A stretch of 6,816 bases of DNA from Gemmatimonadales bacterium (GTDB lineage: Bacteria; Gemmatimonadota; Gemmatimonadetes; Gemmatimonadales; GWC2-71-9): assembly GCA_004525055.1 (NCBI GenBank), contig SPDF01000082.1, forward strand, positions 1 to 6,816. The letters run 5' to 3'. A model generated the notes under the pieces. It saw nothing but the letters and a program-made list of their open reading frames with translations, had not been told where the DNA came from and searched no databases. This document shows, in pieces, positions 1 to 6,791 of this stretch. Position 1 is the stretch's first letter; each line of letters opens with the position of its first letter. Position numbers and translations under genes: made by a program.

Positions 1-140
1 ATCATCTCCGCCAACTGCTGGGCGGACAGCGACTGGCCGGCGGCGGTGGCGGCTACGTCCGCGTGGGCCGAGAAGAGGTCACCGAAATTCGAACAGCCCG
101 CGAGAACGAGCACGCTGGCTGCCAGCACGATCCTGCGCAT
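1..140 (-). CDS. Putative lipoprotein, N-terminal 46 residues only (possible parvulin-type foldase)
   Basis: The gene is cut by the window edge, so only residues 1-46 are visible. The protein starts MRRIVLAASVLVLAGCSNFG: two arginines, a hydrophobic stretch and the lipobox LAGC, with Cys16 as the expected lipidation site. This marks an exported lipoprotein processed by signal peptidase II. After the cysteine comes a short linker, then a segment reading VAATAAGQSLSAQQLAEM (residues 29-46). That pattern resembles the N-terminal helix entry of SurA/PpiC-type chaperone-isomerases, where a short strand leads into a 'G-x-x-L/I-(S/T)-x-x-x-L' helix. The isomerase assignment is inference because no catalytic domain is in view. 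The ATG is supported by GGAG five bases upstream. The gene lies 33 bases downstream of the mfd stop codon on the same strand, with no hairpin between them, so it is probably cotranscribed with mfd. The lipoprotein call is fairly firm; the foldase call is weak. Confidence 0.75.
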   Translation of the reverse strand, partial: MRRIVLAASVLVLAGCSNFGDLFSAHADVAATAAGQSLSAQQLAEM

Positions 141-145
141 GATTT

Positions 146-149
146 CTCC
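146..149 (-). promoter_or_regulatory. Ribosome binding site of the lipoprotein gene
   Basis: On the minus strand the bases before the ATG at 140 read CTGGAGAAATC. GGAG is placed five bases from the start codon. It is the clearest Shine-Dalgarno site among the minus-strand genes here; the two preceding starts depend on 4-base overlaps instead. It decides the start codon of an open frame that is otherwise short and cut by the window edge. Confidence 0.6.
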
Positions 150-173
150 AGTTTAGAAGTTCACGACGAGCCC

Positions 174-3100
174 CTAGGCTCGTACCATTTCGAGCGCGCG
201 CACCAGCGCGGGAAGCAGGGCCTCGCCGCCCAGACGCGTCAACCGCAGGGAGAGCGGCACCGTCCGACGGACATCCGCGGCGAGTTGTACATCGTCGAGT
301 GCCGCCGCCAGGCCCGCCATCCGGGGCGCCGTCCCTGCGCGGAAGGTCACGCGCGCCTCATCGCCCCGAGCCACCACATGCTGCAATCCGAGCCGGGCGC
401 CGACCACACGCAACCGGCTCAGGTTCAAGAGCGTCTCCACCTCAGGCGGGAGGGGTCCGAAACGCTCCCGCAATTCCGCGCCAAGCCCTTGAATGTCGCC
501 AGATGACCCCGCTCGCGCCAGTCGGCGGTAGATGTCGAGCTTGGACTCGTCATCCGACACATACGAGTCCGGGAGACGGGCCGGGGCGTCGAGCACGACC
601 TCCGGAGGAGCAGGGTCCTCCACCCCACCCTTCCCTCGCAGCGACTGCACGGTCTCCTCAAGCCACCGCATGTACAGGTCGAACCCCACGGCATGCGCGT
701 GGCCCGATTGCTCCGCCCCCAGGAGATTCCCTGCCCCGCGCAGTTCCATGTCCTTCAGTGCGATGCGGTAACCAGCCCCAAGGTCGCTGTTGTGTTCCAG
801 GACCTTGAGCCGGTCCTCGGCCACGAGGTCGACCTCATCGGGGGCCAGCAGGTAGCAGTAGGCGCGCCGGTGGCTCCGGCCGACCCTCCCCCGGAGCTGG
901 TAGAGCTGGGCCAGCCCGAAGCGATGGGCATCGTGGACCACCATCGTGTTCGCGTTGGGGACGTCCAGCCCCGACTCCACGATCATCGTCGACACGAGGA
1001 TGTCGAGCTCGGCCGTGACGAACCGCTGCATGACCGACTCGAGTTGGTCAGCCGGCATCTGCCCATGGGCGACGCCGACCCTCGCACGGGGTGCGAGCGC
1101 CCGGACCCGTGCGGCATACGTGTCGATGGTCTCGATCCGGTTATGGACCATGAACACCTGTCCCCCGCGGTCGAGCTCCCGCGCAAACGCCTCCTCGAGC
1201 AGGGCATCGTCCCACGGTTCGACGAAGGTCAGGATCGGTGAGCGGTCCCGCGGCGGAGTCTCGATCAGCGTGAGATCCCGCATGCCGGACAGGGAGAGGT
1301 GCAGCGTGCGCGGGATGGGCGTGGCCGTCATCGTCAGCACGTCCACCGCCAGGCGAAGCGCCTTGATCCGCTCCTTGTGCTTGACGCCAAATCGGTGCTC
1401 CTCGTCGACCACCAGGAGCCCGATATCCTTGAACGTGACATCGGGCGAGAGCAGCCGATGGGTCCCGATGACGACGTCAGTCTCGCCCGAGGCGAGGCGG
1501 CCGAGGGCCGCCTTCTGCTCCTTGGCGCTCCGGAACCGGGACAGCACCTCGACCTTCACGGGGAAGTCCGCCATCCGCTCGGTGAAGGTCCGGCCGTGCT
1601 GCTCCGCCAGGATCGTCGTCGGGACGAGGATCGCAACCTGCTTCCCGCCCTGCACCGCCTTGAAGGCCGCCCGGACCGCCACCTCCGTCTTTCCATACCC
1701 GACGTCGCCGACGAGCAGCCGGTCCATCGGCACCGGCCGCTCCATGTCGCGCCGGACCTCCTCGACGGCCTTCGCCTGGTCGGGTGTGTCTTCGTACAGA
1801 AAGCTCGTCTCGAGTTCGCGCTGCCACTTGGTGTCGGGAGGGAAGGCGAATCCCGCATGCACCGTCCGTCGCGCGTAGAGATCGAGGAGCTCCGCGGCCA
1901 TCAGTCGGATGGCCTGCCGGGTCTTCTCCCTGGTCCGCTTCCAGACGGGACCGCCGAGTCGATGCAGCCTCGGCGGGGGACGATCGCCGTCCTCGCCGGC
2001 TGAGCGGTAGCGCTCGAGTTGGTCGAGCCGGTAGAGCGGGACGTTGAGACGGTCGCCGCCCTCGTACTCCACGACCGCGACCTCGAGCAGCCCGCCGCCA
2101 ACCGTGATCGTATCGATACCCCGGTAGACACCGATGCCGTGGTCGAGGTGGACAACGTAGTCGCCCGCGGCAAGCGCACCGGTCGCGGCGGTGGGAGCGG
2201 CCTGTCTGTAGCGTCTCGGCCGGCGGAGTCGACGCGCGCGCCGGAAAATCTCGTGATCGGTGAGCACGCGGAGCGCGGGGAGTACGAAACCACCGTCCAG
2301 CGCCCCCACCGCCATGGTGGCGTGCGGTCCGCGATGCCCATCGCTCAACAACTCCTCGAGCCGCTCAAGCTGCCCTTCGTTGTCGCAGAGCAGGAGCGTC
2401 GGCTGCCCCCCCGCCAGCAGGGCACGCAGGCGCGGGATCTCCCGGTCGATCCGTTCGGGTGGCAGGAACCCCATCTGCAGGTCGGCGGCATCGTCGCGCA
2501 GGAGGATGCGCGCAAAGGCTGCGCGGCGCTCGCGCCAGCGATCCGGTGACTCGTAGAGTTCGCCCCTGCCGGGGACATCCTCTCCCATGCGGCGGGAGAG
2601 TTCGAGGTGATGCTCCGCTTCCGACCAGGCGCGGTCGACCTCGTCGGCGTCGGGCCGCTCCGCCTCCTCGATCAACAGCGTATCGGCGGCGAGCAGTTCG
2701 AGGAGTGAACTGCGGGTCGGCGGGCCCCGGCCGTCGACCGCCGCCTCCCGCGGGGCCCCTCCGACCGGCAGGATGGTGACCTCGTCGAGGTCATCGAGGG
2801 AGCGCTGATTCGTCAGGTCGAACCCACGAAGCGACGCCAGGACGTCGCCCCACCACTCGCACCGCGCCGGCGTGCTCATGCCGAACCCGTAGACATCCAC
2901 GATGCCGCCCCGCACGCTGAATTCGGCGACTTCGGTCACCGTCGGGACGCGATGGTAGCCCATCGACTCCAGCGCCGAAACCACGGCGGTGAGCCCTGGG
3001 GTGTCCGTCCGACCGGGACCCAGTCGAAGTGTCGCCGCCCGGAGCCACGCCGGGACGCTGGTCCGCTCGGCGGAGGCGCGAGCGGTGGTGATGAGGATCC

Positions 3101-3446
3101 GGATTCGCCCCTCGACCAGCGCCTGCAGCGTTTCGACGCGCTCGCCGGCGATCTCATGATGCGGCTCCTCCTCGCCGAGCCCTTCCCGCTGCGGATAGAG
3201 CGCGGTCGCGGCATCGGTCAGCCGTTGGAGGTCGCTGAGCCAGCGTTCCGCCTCTGCCGGCGTCGTGGCCATCACGGTGAAGAGGCGATCGGGGAATCGA
3301 CGGGCGAGCCACGCCACGAGCGCAGCGCCACTGGAACCGGGTAACCCGCCGAGGGCGAGGCGACCGCCTCGGCCCGGCAGGCGGGTCGCCAATTCAATCG
3401 CCGTCGGCGTTCGATCGAGGGTGTCGAGGAGGAGCGAGAAGGTCAC
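174..3446 (-). CDS. mfd: Transcription-repair coupling factor Mfd
   Basis: Mfd is a cytoplasmic ATP-driven DNA translocase that pushes stalled RNA polymerase off DNA and brings UvrA to lesions. The 1090 residues are slightly shorter than E. coli Mfd (about 1150), with all modules present. Residues about 1-230 form the UvrB-like region with a degenerate nucleotide site (GLPGSSGAA, 34-42). Within it, RGGIVDVYGF (179-188) and the following ARCEWW lie in the UvrA-binding part; by eye the arginines matching E. coli R165 and R181 are kept. The CarD-like RNA polymerase interaction domain starts at GDYVVHLDHGIGVYRG (428-443). The helicase motor has Walker A GDVGYGKTE (580-588), DEEH (681-684), TATPIPRTL (707-715) and QLRGRVGRS (850-858). 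The translocation motif is at ELRGAGNLLGAEQSGH (901-916). A TRCF C-terminal domain follows to about 1060. The start is GTG, overlapping the upstream stop by 4 bases (GTGA), with no strong Shine-Dalgarno site. The gene looks intact. Confidence 0.98.
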   Translation of the reverse strand: MTFSLLLDTLDRTPTAIELATRLPGRGGRLALGGLPGSSGAALVAWLARRFPDRLFTVMATTPAEAERWLSDLQRLTDAATALYPQREGLGEEEPHHEIAGERVETLQALVEGRIRILITTARASAERTSVPAWLRAATLRLGPGRTDTPGLTAVVSALESMGYHRVPTVTEVAEFSVRGGIVDVYGFGMSTPARCEWWGDVLASLRGFDLTNQRSLDDLDEVTILPVGGAPREAAVDGRGPPTRSSLLELLAADTLLIEEAERPDADEVDRAWSEAEHHLELSRRMGEDVPGRGELYESPDRWRERRAAFARILLRDDAADLQMGFLPPERIDREIPRLRALLAGGQPTLLLCDNEGQLERLEELLSDGHRGPHATMAVGALDGGFVLPALRVLTDHEIFRRARRLRRPRRYRQAAPTAATGALAAGDYVVHLDHGIGVYRGIDTITVGGGLLEVAVVEYEGGDRLNVPLYRLDQLERYRSAGEDGDRPPPRLHRLGGPVWKRTREKTRQAIRLMAAELLDLYARRTVHAGFAFPPDTKWQRELETSFLYEDTPDQAKAVEEVRRDMERPVPMDRLLVGDVGYGKTEVAVRAAFKAVQGGKQVAILVPTTILAEQHGRTFTERMADFPVKVEVLSRFRSAKEQKAALGRLASGETDVVIGTHRLLSPDVTFKDIGLLVVDEEHRFGVKHKERIKALRLAVDVLTMTATPIPRTLHLSLSGMRDLTLIETPPRDRSPILTFVEPWDDALLEEAFARELDRGGQVFMVHNRIETIDTYAARVRALAPRARVGVAHGQMPADQLESVMQRFVTAELDILVSTMIVESGLDVPNANTMVVHDAHRFGLAQLYQLRGRVGRSHRRAYCYLLAPDEVDLVAEDRLKVLEHNSDLGAGYRIALKDMELRGAGNLLGAEQSGHAHAVGFDLYMRWLEETVQSLRGKGGVEDPAPPEVVLDAPARLPDSYVSDDESKLDIYRRLARAGSSGDIQGLGAELRERFGPLPPEVETLLNLSRLRVVGARLGLQHVVARGDEARVTFRAGTAPRMAGLAAALDDVQLAADVRRTVPLSLRLTRLGGEALLPALVRALEMVRA

Positions 3447-5227
3447 GAGGCCCGCCGCTGGAAGCTGGCGAGGAGCATCTCAGCGAGCCCCAGCAACAAT
3501 GCGAGCCACAGGAGTGGTCCACGCAGGTGCCCGCGCGCTCCCGCCGCGAACGACGCCTCGCCGATCCGGGCAAGGGGCGCCAGGCGCACACCGGGCCAGA
3601 GCGCTTCGATCTGCGAGCGGGAGGCAGTCGCCAACTCCGATTCCCGGGGGTCGAGATTCACGGCCAGGGCGCCGAGCGTATCGGTTCCTGACAGGAGCAG
3701 GTAGATGCCTGTCGCCGGGGGGCGCCAGGCGGCACCCCCTTCCACGCGCCACAGCCGGCCGTCTCGAGTGATCTGGTCCACGCCGTCGGGCAGCTGCACC
3801 GGGGCGCCCGGCGTGCCGGTCAACAGCGCTTGCTCACCCCGGACGAGTCGATTCGCGAGCGCATCAACGAAGGGCACGAACGCCGCCGAGGTGGGCAATC
3901 CGGTCCAGGCCGGTTCGAGCCGGCTGCCCAGGAGCACCACCTCCCCTGCCCGGACGATCCACGGCTCACCCCCGACCGTCACCTCGACTCCGCGCGCTGC
4001 GCCCCCGACGTAGGACAACTGGAGCCGGCGCCCGACCCCGACGGCGGGCAGGAGCATTCCGCTGTCGCTCATCTGGTCCCGGACCACGGGACCGCCAAAG
4101 CGCCAAGGCACCCCACGGCGCTCCAACGCCCGGTTGAGCGACCCGAGTTCCGCGAGATCCTCCGGCGGTTCCACCACTGAGGCCCCGGGGCCCAGCCATC
4201 CGAGGGTCACGTCGCTCCCTTCCCGCAGCCTCCCCCCATCCCGGAGCGTCACAGCAGCGGCTGCGAGATAGGCGTCGGAGGGGTCCCACTGGGCCATGGC
4301 CAAGGGGAGCACCCGCACAAGAGTGCTGCGGCGATCATCAGCCCTGAACTCATCGGGGTCGAGTTCGGCGGTGAGCGGCCACCACCCCGGGGTGCCGGCT
4401 GGCAAGGTGGCCTCGATGATCGGGCCAACGGTCCCCAGCTGAGGGCGGTCCGCTCGGTTCCCGAGTCGGACGGCCATCGGTGAGGTACGGCCCGAATCGC
4501 CGACGAGGCGCACCCGGACGCGGTTATCGCCGAGGGACCATGGCTGCGGCCCGGGGTCAAGGATGGCAACGCCGACGTTCGCCGGGGGGGTGACGTCAGG
4601 GAGACCGACCAGGATCGGCACCCCGACCGTTGCCCCGGAGAGCGCACTCTGCTGCAAGTCCGAGAGCACCACGACTTCCGGCACCCGCGCGTCGTTTGCG
4701 AGGATGTCTCGCGCCTGCGCGAGGGCGACGCCGAGGTCGAGTCGAATCTCGGAAGGGGCCAGGGAATCGATGGCGGTCCGGAGCACCCCCACAGAGGCGC
4801 GCCGGGCCAGTCCATCGGCTGTCACCAACCAGACCGCATCCTCTGCCGTCGCCTTCTCGAGTACCGCGTCCGCGGCCTGGCGGAGCCGGTCGAGCATTGG
4901 CGTCCCGTCGGTAACGGCGCCGCTGCTCGGAGAATTGTCGAGCACGAGCACCATGGCGGCCGGAGCGTGTCCCGAGAGCCCATCCCGGGCAACCGTCGGA
5001 CCCGCCGCGGCAAGGAGCAGCGCCAGCATCAGGAGTGTGCGAACGACGAGGAGCAGCCAATGCTGAAGCTTCAGCCGACGGCGGTGATCGCGCGTGACCT
5101 GCTCCAGGTATCGGACCGCCGGAAAGGGCACGGTCGGCGGTTGCCGGCGCGCCACCAGATGGAGGATGATCGGCAGTGTCGCGAGGGGGAGCGCCCACAG
5201 CCAGAGCGGACTGAGGAACCCAATCAT
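3443..5227 (-). CDS. Membrane-anchored BatA/von Willebrand A domain protein
   Basis: This 594-residue protein has the layout of the BatA ('aerotolerance regulator N-terminal') family. Residues 1-77 start FLSPLWLWALPLATLPIILHL, with membrane segments near 6-26 and 56-76 separated by a basic loop. A von Willebrand A-like domain follows, with the metal-site motif DNSPS at 97-101 (DxSxS intact) and a second aspartate in VVVLSDLQQS (D190). The middle (about 210-440) is a large, probably beta-rich region. WTGLPTSAAFVPFVDAL (441-457) and AVNLDPRESEL (522-532) are recognisable late-family motifs. A third membrane helix lies near 570-587, followed by a basic tail. The domain between helices two and three probably faces the periplasm. 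Its role in the family is loosely defined: envelope integrity and stress tolerance, together with DUF58 and MoxR proteins. The ATG overlaps the DUF58 stop as ATGA, so translation is probably coupled. The family assignment is firm; the precise function is unknown. Confidence 0.88.
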   Translation of the reverse strand: MIGFLSPLWLWALPLATLPIILHLVARRQPPTVPFPAVRYLEQVTRDHRRRLKLQHWLLLVVRTLLMLALLLAAAGPTVARDGLSGHAPAAMVLVLDNSPSSGAVTDGTPMLDRLRQAADAVLEKATAEDAVWLVTADGLARRASVGVLRTAIDSLAPSEIRLDLGVALAQARDILANDARVPEVVVLSDLQQSALSGATVGVPILVGLPDVTPPANVGVAILDPGPQPWSLGDNRVRVRLVGDSGRTSPMAVRLGNRADRPQLGTVGPIIEATLPAGTPGWWPLTAELDPDEFRADDRRSTLVRVLPLAMAQWDPSDAYLAAAAVTLRDGGRLREGSDVTLGWLGPGASVVEPPEDLAELGSLNRALERRGVPWRFGGPVVRDQMSDSGMLLPAVGVGRRLQLSYVGGAARGVEVTVGGEPWIVRAGEVVLLGSRLEPAWTGLPTSAAFVPFVDALANRLVRGEQALLTGTPGAPVQLPDGVDQITRDGRLWRVEGGAAWRPPATGIYLLLSGTDTLGALAVNLDPRESELATASRSQIEALWPGVRLAPLARIGEASFAAGARGHLRGPLLWLALLLGLAEMLLASFQRRAS

Positions 5228-6180
5228 GCGATGCCGCCCGGCCGCACCAGTGCTTCACGCAGCGCCCGGCCGAACGGCAGGTCTGTTCGGATGGCGTGAT
5301 ACCGGATTCCCTCGCGTCGCAGGGCCAGGCGCCAGTCGGCGATCGCCTCGCGGACGGTCTTGCGATACACCTCGGCCCAGTCCCGTGGCCGGAGCACGAC
5401 GGCCGCCGACGTTTCCGGGTCCTCGAACCGCACTTCCGCCGGGCCGTCCAGCTCGAGTTCTCCCGGGTCCAGCACGTGGAGGACCAGCACCGAGTGGCCG
5501 CGGTGCCGCAGGAACTTGAGTGCGTGCAGCGCGGGTGCGCGATCGAGCAGGAGATCAGAGATGAACACCACGAGACCGCGGCGGCGGAGCCGCTCGACCA
5601 CCCCGCGGAGTGCCGGCGCGGCAGCCGTCATGTGCCCGGGCTGCAGGCTGCCGAGTGCCACGGCGAGTCGCATCCAGTGGGCTCGGCTCACGCGCGGCGG
5701 GAGTGTCAAGCGCACGGTGTCGTCGAACGCCACCAATCCGGTCGCATCCCGCTGGCGGAGGAGGACGAGCGCGAGGGCTGCGCTGAGGCGTCGGGCGTAC
5801 TCGAATTTGGTGAGTCGGGATTCGGGCGCACCCGTCCAGTCCATCGACCGGCTGGCATCGAGCACGATCATCGCGCGGAGATTGGTCTCCTCCTCGAACT
5901 GTTTGACATACAGCCGGTCCTTTCGACCGAGGAGCTTCCAGTCCACGTACCGCAATTCGTCGCCGGGCTGGTACATCCGGTGTTCGGCAAATTCGACGGA
6001 GAAACCGCGGCGGGGAGAGCGGTGAAGGCCTGCCAGAAACCCCTCCACGAGCCCTTCGGTCACGACCTCAATGCCGCCGAGGCGGGAGACCTCGAAGGGG
6101 TCAAGCAGGTCGAGCCGGGCGGCGCCGTGGGTGGTGGCCATTCGGGCGGCAACGTACCGGGGAGTGACGCGCGAAGTCAA
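5224..6180 (-). CDS. DUF58 domain protein (von Willebrand A-like fold)
   Basis: This 318-residue cytoplasmic protein has no membrane segment. It carries the DUF58 signature: HRMYQPGDELRYVDWKLLGR (67-86) and then DRLYVKQFEEETN (88-100). The metal-site motif DASRS is intact at 108-112, and a later aspartate sits in VVFISDLLLD (D209). DUF58 proteins are usually encoded between a MoxR-type ATPase and a BatA-type membrane protein, and are thought to be partners of both. Here only the BatA partner is adjacent, downstream and overlapping by 4 bases. The start is uncertain. TTG at 6180 has GAGG five bases upstream. ATG at 6141 (residue 14) has no Shine-Dalgarno site but would give a more typical beginning (MATTHGAARLDLLDPFEV). 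I report the longer form because of the binding site. No earlier ATG, GTG or TTG occurs in frame close upstream. It is the first gene of the minus-strand block. Confidence 0.9.
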   Translation of the reverse strand: MTSRVTPRYVAARMATTHGAARLDLLDPFEVSRLGGIEVVTEGLVEGFLAGLHRSPRRGFSVEFAEHRMYQPGDELRYVDWKLLGRKDRLYVKQFEEETNLRAMIVLDASRSMDWTGAPESRLTKFEYARRLSAALALVLLRQRDATGLVAFDDTVRLTLPPRVSRAHWMRLAVALGSLQPGHMTAAAPALRGVVERLRRRGLVVFISDLLLDRAPALHALKFLRHRGHSVLVLHVLDPGELELDGPAEVRFEDPETSAAVVLRPRDWAEVYRKTVREAIADWRLALRREGIRYHAIRTDLPFGRALREALVRPGGIA

Positions 6181-6185
6181 CGCGG

Positions 6186-6189
6186 CCTC
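6186..6189 (-). promoter_or_regulatory. Candidate ribosome binding site favouring the TTG start of the DUF58 gene
   Basis: The minus strand reads CCCGAGGCCGCG directly before TTG at 6180, placing GAGG five bases from that codon. The alternative ATG at 6141 is preceded by GCCGCCCGA, which has no purine-rich site. This is the main reason to prefer the longer DUF58 form. Confidence 0.45.
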
Positions 6190-6245
6190 GGGCTGTACCC
6201 CGGAGGGGACATCGACAGGCGGGAGGGGTGGCGCGCAAGGTGGTG

Positions 6246-6255
6246 CAAGTACTTG
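6246..6255. promoter_or_regulatory. Perfect 10-base palindrome, candidate operator in the divergent intergenic region
   Basis: CAAGTACTTG equals its own reverse complement. It lies next to the AT-rich patch that carries -10-like hexamers on both strands, between the DUF58 gene (minus) and the small basic-protein gene (plus). If the plus promoter at 6263-6271 is real, the palindrome would sit in its -35/spacer area. For a minus promoter at 6267-6272 it would lie just past the start point. Either place suits a repressor. A 10-base palindrome can also arise by chance, and no second copy is seen in the window. Confidence 0.35.
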
Positions 6256-6262
6256 TGCAGAA

Positions 6263-6271
6263 TGATATTAT
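6263..6271 (+). promoter_or_regulatory. Candidate extended -10 promoter for the small basic-protein gene
   Basis: TGATATTAT matches the extended -10 form TGnTATAAT with one mismatch. It lies in a short AT-rich patch (about 6259-6273) inside otherwise GC-rich DNA. No good -35 hexamer is seen 17 bases upstream (GTGCAA), which fits an extended -10 type. Transcription would start near 6278, giving a leader of about 67 bases before the GTG at 6345. The minus strand of the same patch reads CATAAT (6267-6272), five of six to the -10 consensus, and could serve the DUF58 operon with a leader of about 80 bases. No convincing -35 was found for it. Confidence 0.4.
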
Positions 6272-6334
6272 GAGCCGGTCGAAGGGTGGCACACTCCCTG
6301 CTGGCTTGTGGAGGTCTCGACGTGGTTGTCCTCC

Positions 6335-6340
6335 AGGAGG
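6335..6340 (+). promoter_or_regulatory. Strong ribosome binding site (AGGAGG) of the small basic-protein gene
   Basis: AGGAGG is followed by TTTC and then GTG at 6345. It is the strongest Shine-Dalgarno match in the window and decides this start over in-frame upstream codons at 6228 and 6270, which lack such a site. The spacing of four bases is slightly short. CCTCC immediately precedes it (6330-6334), and another GGAGG lies at 6310-6314. Confidence 0.6.
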
Positions 6341-6344
6341 TTTC

Positions 6345-6680
6345 GTGCTGGTTCCCCTGTTGGTCTTTTCGCTTTACGCGGTCCAAACTCCGGCGCCCAC
6401 CCCGGCAGCGAAGCCACCGCGTGCGGCACAGGCCCCGAAACAACGGCAGGACCCGGCCAAGGCGGCACCGAAGCGAACCCAACAGCCAACGCCAAAGACG
6501 ACCCCCAAACAGTCGCCGAATTCCGCATCTCCCTCCCGGCCCAAGCAGGTGTCTCCGGGCCGTCCTTCGAGTGGCAGTGCGGGACGGGCCCGGCCGTCGG
6601 CGCCCCGGGCGAGTCCGAGTCAGCCCCGATCGACGCCGAGGGCCACCGGCGAACCGAAGCTCAAGCGCCGGAAGCCCTGA
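6345..6680 (+). CDS. Small proline-rich, highly basic protein, probably exported or membrane-anchored; family not recognised
   Basis: From the GTG at 6345 the frame encodes 111 residues. The start, MLVPLLVFSLYAVQTPAPTP, is a hydrophobic segment of about 13 residues, then a proline-rich stretch. It could be a short signal peptide or membrane anchor, though it lacks the usual positive n-region. The rest is low complexity: by my count 24 prolines and 22 lysines plus arginines against only two acidic residues, with repeated 'PK' and 'PR' dipeptides, ending KLKRRKP. I recognise no domain. Such composition occurs in histone H1-like tails and in basic periplasmic or cell-wall-binding linkers; neither is shown. 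The strong AGGAGG, the upstream extended -10 and the hairpin 34 bases after the stop all fit a real single-gene unit. About 73% of third codon positions are G or C. Open frames also exist in both other plus frames and on the minus strand, so the coding call is moderate. Confidence 0.6.
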   Translation: MLVPLLVFSLYAVQTPAPTPAAKPPRAAQAPKQRQDPAKAAPKRTQQPTPKTTPKQSPNSASPSRPKQVSPGRPSSGSAGRARPSAPRASPSQPRSTPRATGEPKLKRRKP

Positions 6681-6713
6681 AACTCCCACAGCACTCAGGC
6701 CGTAGCGACACAG

Positions 6714-6754
6714 GGCCCGGCAGGCGCACGTTGCCTGCCGGGCTGTTCGATATT
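6714..6754 (+). terminator. Probable intrinsic terminator after the small basic-protein gene
   Basis: GCCCGGCAGGC (6715-6725) and GCCTGCCGGGC (6733-6743) form a perfect 11-bp stem with a 7-base loop, extendable by one G-U pair. It starts 34 bases after the stop codon at 6680. The following TGTTCGATATT is only moderately T-rich, so termination may be partial or factor-assisted. On the minus strand the hairpin is followed by CCTGTGTCGC with no T tract, so it fits plus-strand termination better. Confidence 0.6.
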
Positions 6755-6791
6755 CCCGACTGACTGACTCACCTATTGACCGAGACCACGC

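Noticed and set aside
946..1878. Long plus-strand open frame (310 codons) opposite mfd
   Set aside because: It lies fully inside the well-supported mfd gene on the opposite strand. Its translation is rich in Ser/Arg/Thr with no recognisable motif, as expected of an antisense frame in GC-rich DNA.
1299..2003. Plus-strand open frame of 234 codons opposite mfd
   Set aside because: It overlaps the helicase region of mfd and shows no family motif, so it is an antisense shadow.
3361..3390. GC-rich inverted segment within mfd
   Set aside because: It is imperfect (one extra G), lies inside the coding sequence for the N-terminal LPGRGG region, and is expected by chance at this base composition.
5296..6273. 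Plus-strand open frame of 325 codons opposite the DUF58 gene
   Set aside because: It mirrors the DUF58 coding sequence, whose motifs are clear. The translation shows no domain and the frame even extends through the divergent promoter region.
6308..6763. Alternative plus-strand frame (151 codons) over the small basic-protein gene
   Set aside because: Its GTG start lacks a well-placed binding site and the frame runs through the 11-bp hairpin. The frame starting at 6345 has a much better start context. Conservation data could still reverse this choice.
6758..6769. Triple GACT repeat between the hairpin and the possible gene at 6792
   Set aside because: Three copies of a 4-base unit are too short to treat as a repeat element and have no clear role.
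6776..6781. TTGACC resembling a -35 hexamer
   Set aside because: It is only about 10 bases from the ATG at 6792, leaving no room for a -10 and start point for that gene.
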